Positions 60,951 to 64,000 of a stretch of 64,000 nucleotides of DNA are shown piece after piece. The position numbers were made by a program, and so were the translations under genes. The stretch is from positions 62,001 through 126,000 of the forward strand of contig UCIT01000012.1 in NCBI GenBank assembly GCA_900472625.1. The letters run 5' to 3'. The notes under the pieces are model-generated. The model saw only the letters and a list, made by a program, of their open reading frames with translations. It was not told where the DNA came from and searched no databases. Position 1 is the stretch's first letter; every line of letters starts with the position of its first letter. Source of the stretch: Hyphomicrobiales bacterium (GTDB lineage: Bacteria; Pseudomonadota; Alphaproteobacteria; Rhizobiales; Rhizobiaceae).

Positions 60951-63266
60951 ATGGCACACAGGTTCCAGTCGCTGTCCTTCAAGGTCATCGCCACATTCAT
61001 TCTGCTGACGGCGCTGTCGATCGCCGTCATCAACGGTCTCGCCTATTTCGCCAGCAGCCGCATATCGGGCGAGCAGGCGTTGAAGGCCAAGGAGAGCGTT
61101 CTCATCTTTCGCGGCGACATGCTGCACGACCAGCTGGCGCAGCTGGAAAACCAGGCGAATTCGATCGCGCGCATAGAAGCGCTGCAGATGTCGATCACCA
61201 GCCTGAAGAGCGGCTGGAAGACGATCGAGAAGACGTCGGGCGATGCGCGTGCAGAATTGAAGAAGGTGTTCATCACCAATAATCCGAATCCCGCCGGTGA
61301 GCGCGAAAAGCTGGTGAAGCCGGATTCGCCGAGCGGCTTCTACTACTCCAACCATGAGAAGACGCAGGGTGAAGTGGCCCGCGATCTCGAGAACACGCCG
61401 TTCAGCGACTTGCTGATCGCTGATCTCGATGGTTTCGTTCTCTACTCCTACAAGAAGAACGACGACTTCGCCGAGAACCTGAAGTCGGACGCCTGGAAGT
61501 CGACCGGCGCCGGCCTCGCCTTCGCCAAGGCGATCGGGAACACGGCAAAGGCGAACGACGACAGCGCTCCGGCCGGCTTTTCCGGTTTGCGGGTCGATGC
61601 GGCAAGCAATGCATCGGCCATCTTCTACGCTGTGCCGATCGTCAAGCTCGGCCAGCCGAAGGGCGTGATGCTGTTCAAGGTGCGCGACGATATCTTTGCC
61701 GGCATTCTCTCAAAGGGCATTGTCTCGGGCAGCACGGCACAGACGGCGATCGTCTCCGAGGATGGCTCGGCAGTGACCGTCAGTGGCGCCGGTCAGCTGG
61801 CGACGCTCGATACCGCGCCGTTCAGCTTCCTCAAGGATGCCTTTGCCAGACCCGATATGTCGGTCGACGACTTCAGCCGTGGCGACGGTGCGGCGCGCGC
61901 CTATGTCAGGGCGGTCGATTATCAGGGCGCCCGTTTCCTCGTGGTCGAGAGCGTTCGCCTCAGCGAGATCAATGCCGGCTCGCTGGAGATCGCGACGCTG
62001 CTGACGATCATCGCCGGTGTCGTGCTCGTGGTCATGGCGGTCGCCATCGGCTTCATCACCAAGCTACTGTTCGCACCGCTGGCAAAGCTTGCCGGCGTCA
62101 CCCGCGCGGTGGCGGACGGTCATCTCGAGGCAGAGATCGGCAGCCAGAACCGGCATGACGAGATCGGCACGATGGCCAAGGCGCTGGCGCGCTTCAGGCA
62201 GTCGCTGATCGACAGCCGGGCGCTCGAAGCGGCCAGCGCGGAGACACGGGAACGCGCAGACCGCGACCGCCAGCAGCACATGGCCGAGCGCGAGGCGGAG
62301 GCGAAGACCCTGCAGGAGGTAGTGGAGGCGATCGATGAGGGGTTGCTGCATCTGGCGAACGGCGATCTGGCTTATCAGATCGACCGCCGCTTTCCGAACG
62401 AACTCGAAGGCCTGCGCGTCAATTTCAACCAGGCGCTGGCCTCGCTCAGCGAGACGATGACCGCGATCGGCGGCAATTCGGCGGCGGTGCGCGCTGGCTC
62501 CGAGGAGATGCGCACCGGCGCCGACGACCTCGCCCACCGCACCGAGCGGCAGGCGGCCTCGATCACCGAGACGGCGAGCGCCATCGATGCAATCACCCAG
62601 TCGGTTCGTTCGCAGCTCGAACGCGCCGGCACGGCCGAACGCATTGCCCGCGAGGCCAGCCGCGAGACCACCGGATCCGGCCAGATCATGCGTGATACGA
62701 TCGCGGCGATGGAGGCGATCCAGGCCTCGTCGCGACAGATCAACTCGATCATTTCAGTGATCGATTCCATTGCCTTCCAGACCAACCTGCTGGCACTCAA
62801 TGCCGGTGTCGAGGCAGCGCGGGCGGGCGAGGCGGGCAAGGGGTTTGCCGTCGTCGCCATGGAGGTGCGCGAGCTCGCGCAGCGTTCGTCGAGCGCCGCC
62901 AAGGAGATCGGCCATCTACTGCAGAAATCCACGCAGGAGGTGGAAGCCGGCGTATCGTTGGTCGAGCGGGCCGGCGTTGCGCTCACCGGCATCGGCGGCC
63001 ATGTCGAGGCGATCAACGGCCAGATCAGCGAGATCATGGATGCCACCCGCGAGGAGGCCGAAACGCTGCGGCAGATCAATACGGCGGTCGGCGAACTCGA
63101 CACCATGACCCAGCAGAACGCCGCCATGGTCGAGGAAAGCACCGCAGCAATCCATCTGCTTGCCACCGAGGCGGTGGAGATGGACCGGCAGCTGGCAAAC
63201 TTCACGCTAGGGCAGGGCGAGCATCGGCACAGCGCCGAGGTGCATGTGCTGCGCAGGCGGGGATAG
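60951..63266 (+). CDS. Methyl-accepting chemotaxis protein, two HAMP modules
   Basis: A 771-aa receptor. TM1 spans about 9-32, a large periplasmic Cache-like sensor about 35-340 (LLIADLDGFVLYSYKKNDDF), TM2 346-369, HAMP 371-424, a charged coiled linker, and a second HAMP-like module at about 455-510. The signalling domain has its tip at IAFQTNLLALNAGVEAARAG. No CheR-docking pentapeptide is present; the end is VHVLRRRG. Its tip is of the common type, unlike the IARQTD tip of the two cluster receptors, so it may signal to another array. It has a GGAGGGG ribosome-binding site. Confidence 0.93.
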   Translation: MAHRFQSLSFKVIATFILLTALSIAVINGLAYFASSRISGEQALKAKESVLIFRGDMLHDQLAQLENQANSIARIEALQMSITSLKSGWKTIEKTSGDARAELKKVFITNNPNPAGEREKLVKPDSPSGFYYSNHEKTQGEVARDLENTPFSDLLIADLDGFVLYSYKKNDDFAENLKSDAWKSTGAGLAFAKAIGNTAKANDDSAPAGFSGLRVDAASNASAIFYAVPIVKLGQPKGVMLFKVRDDIFAGILSKGIVSGSTAQTAIVSEDGSAVTVSGAGQLATLDTAPFSFLKDAFARPDMSVDDFSRGDGAARAYVRAVDYQGARFLVVESVRLSEINAGSLEIATLLTIIAGVVLVVMAVAIGFITKLLFAPLAKLAGVTRAVADGHLEAEIGSQNRHDEIGTMAKALARFRQSLIDSRALEAASAETRERADRDRQQHMAEREAEAKTLQEVVEAIDEGLLHLANGDLAYQIDRRFPNELEGLRVNFNQALASLSETMTAIGGNSAAVRAGSEEMRTGADDLAHRTERQAASITETASAIDAITQSVRSQLERAGTAERIAREASRETTGSGQIMRDTIAAMEAIQASSRQINSIISVIDSIAFQTNLLALNAGVEAARAGEAGKGFAVVAMEVRELAQRSSSAAKEIGHLLQKSTQEVEAGVSLVERAGVALTGIGGHVEAINGQISEIMDATREEAETLRQINTAVGELDTMTQQNAAMVEESTAAIHLLATEAVEMDRQLANFTLGQGEHRHSAEVHVLRRRG

Positions 63267-63387
63267 GGTCTTTGCCAGCACGCGGCCCACAGCCTGTCGC
63301 ATGGGGGCTTAAGCCTGCTGGCCCCGACCAGATTGCAGCGGAAGCGGGCGATGTCGCGATTGCAACGCGTCGCCCGCTATCTGCCGA

Positions 63388-64000
63388 TCAACGAGGCAGC
63401 GCAACGCCGGTCATTGCTTCGCTGATGTTCCACAGGCGTCTGGCCGATACCGGATCCACGGCGTAGGGTGCGACTTTCGATGTGCGCCGGTCGCGGCCCT
63501 CCAGCGAACTGACGAGATCGCCATCGTCCAGTGCCGCGATATCGGAATTGGCGCAGAACACGCCGCCCTTGCCGTCGAGGCCAGGGCTTACGGCGCACCA
63601 GATGTGGGTGGCGGCGCCTTGGGGGGTCGACTTCATGTCGCGGTCCGGATCGATCACCGGCTCGCCGTTCGCGTCGATGTGGCCCATTTCCTGCAGTCGT
63701 TCGACCGGGATGTGCCTGGCGAGCCCGGTGACGATGCCGCCCGGGTGCAGCGAGAAGGCGCGGATGCCGTGTTCCCGGCCGAGGCGGTCGAGTTCGACCG
63801 CGAACAGAATATTGGCGGTCTTCGACTGGCCGTAGGCACTCCAGCCGTCATAGGCGCGATGCTCGTAATTGATGTCGTCCCAGACGATGTCGGAGAAGCG
63901 GTGGCCCATCGATGAGACCGAGACGACGCGTGCGCCGTTGGCCCGTAGCAGCACCGGCCAGAGGCGTAGCGTCAGCTGGAAATGGCCGAGATGGTTGGTC
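63388..64000 (-). CDS. Short-chain dehydrogenase (retinol-dehydrogenase-like), 5' part missing
   Basis: The frame remains open to the window edge, so the N-terminal NAD(P) loop lies outside. Visible parts are TNHLGHFQLTLRLWPVLL at the edge, the catalytic Ser in RVVSVSSMGHRFSD, the Tyr/Lys pair in WSAYGQSKTANILFAVEL, and HPGGIVTGLARHIP. This is the pattern of retinol-dehydrogenase/WW-domain-oxidoreductase-like SDRs. The substrate is unknown. It converges with the chemoreceptor gene. Confidence 0.88.
   Translation of the reverse strand, partial: TNHLGHFQLTLRLWPVLLRANGARVVSVSSMGHRFSDIVWDDINYEHRAYDGWSAYGQSKTANILFAVELDRLGREHGIRAFSLHPGGIVTGLARHIPVERLQEMGHIDANGEPVIDPDRDMKSTPQGAATHIWCAVSPGLDGKGGVFCANSDIAALDDGDLVSSLEGRDRRTSKVAPYAVDPVSARRLWNISEAMTGVALPR

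Noticed and set aside
1..64000. CRISPR arrays, insertion sequences, prophage, rRNA or tRNA genes
   Set aside because: No regularly spaced repeats, transposase or phage structural ORFs, rRNA-like blocks, or cloverleaf with a TTCGA arm were found by eye; a tRNA or covariance-model scan was not possible.

Overview
The window looks like a chromosomal segment of a Rhizobiaceae-type alphaproteobacterium (Rhizobium/Agrobacterium/Ensifer relatives). The evidence is high GC content, the rcdA-family cell-cycle gene, small DUF1127, DUF1192, DUF4164 and DUF465 proteins, an lpiA-acvB/atvA pair, a Rhizobium-style che cluster, and a 6S RNA behind zapA. No rRNA, tRNA, insertion sequence, prophage or CRISPR array was recognised. 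Genus assignment is inference.

Layout. 1-7.4 kb: the 5' part of a membrane-anchored regulator (probably AraC type), a secreted protein, gamma-glutamyltransferase, an alpha/beta hydrolase, a TPR protein, rpmJ, purEK and two DUF465 proteins. 7.5-10.5 kb: an ArsR regulator, a TauE-like exporter, a ThiE-like enzyme and a Sel1 protein. 10.5-22.2 kb: a chemosensory locus made of a soluble degenerate receptor, then divergently STAS-cheY-cheA-cheW-mcp-mcp-cheW-cheR-cheB. 22.4-25.5 kb: suhB and a MotA/MotB-like pair. 25.5-28.3 kb: YegP, a BrnT-type toxin with an unusual antitoxin, and an ABC exporter. 28.5-34.5 kb: rpmE, rcdA, an MFS transporter, small proteins, a TetR-controlled flavodoxin/DoxX pair and a PhzF enzyme. 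34.8-44.6 kb: central carbon genes (class I aldolase, pgk, gap, tkt) with a K+/H+ antiporter, then zapA and 6S RNA. 44.6-49.6 kb: an AraC/SDR pair, DUF1127, a YigZ protein and gnd. 49.7-56.1 kb: an MscS channel and lpiA-acvB. 56.1-60.7 kb: DinB-like and DUF2945 proteins, then the ruv genes. 60.9-64 kb: a third transmembrane receptor and a partial SDR.

Three points stand out. First, the Holliday-junction operon is interleaved with two unrelated AbrB/PIN toxin-antitoxin modules in the order ruvC-TA-ruvA-TA-ruvB, and the second toxin overlaps the ruvB start codon by 4 bp. Second, the BrnT-type toxin is paired with an antitoxin that keeps the usual N-terminal segment but has a YegP/DUF1508-like domain where a ribbon-helix-helix is expected, with a separate YegP gene next door. 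Third, the che cluster is headed by a STAS protein and faces a soluble receptor with a degraded signalling tip, while cheD, cheZ and a second cheY are absent.

Regulatory DNA that can be seen includes a full CtrA-type box upstream of rcdA, a palindrome in the TetR/DoxX divergent promoter, a palindrome before gnd, a large inverted repeat at 272-311, an operator-like repeat in the first ruv-embedded TA promoter, and several clear intrinsic terminators. Everything here was read by eye. Family names come from motif recognition and no database search was run.
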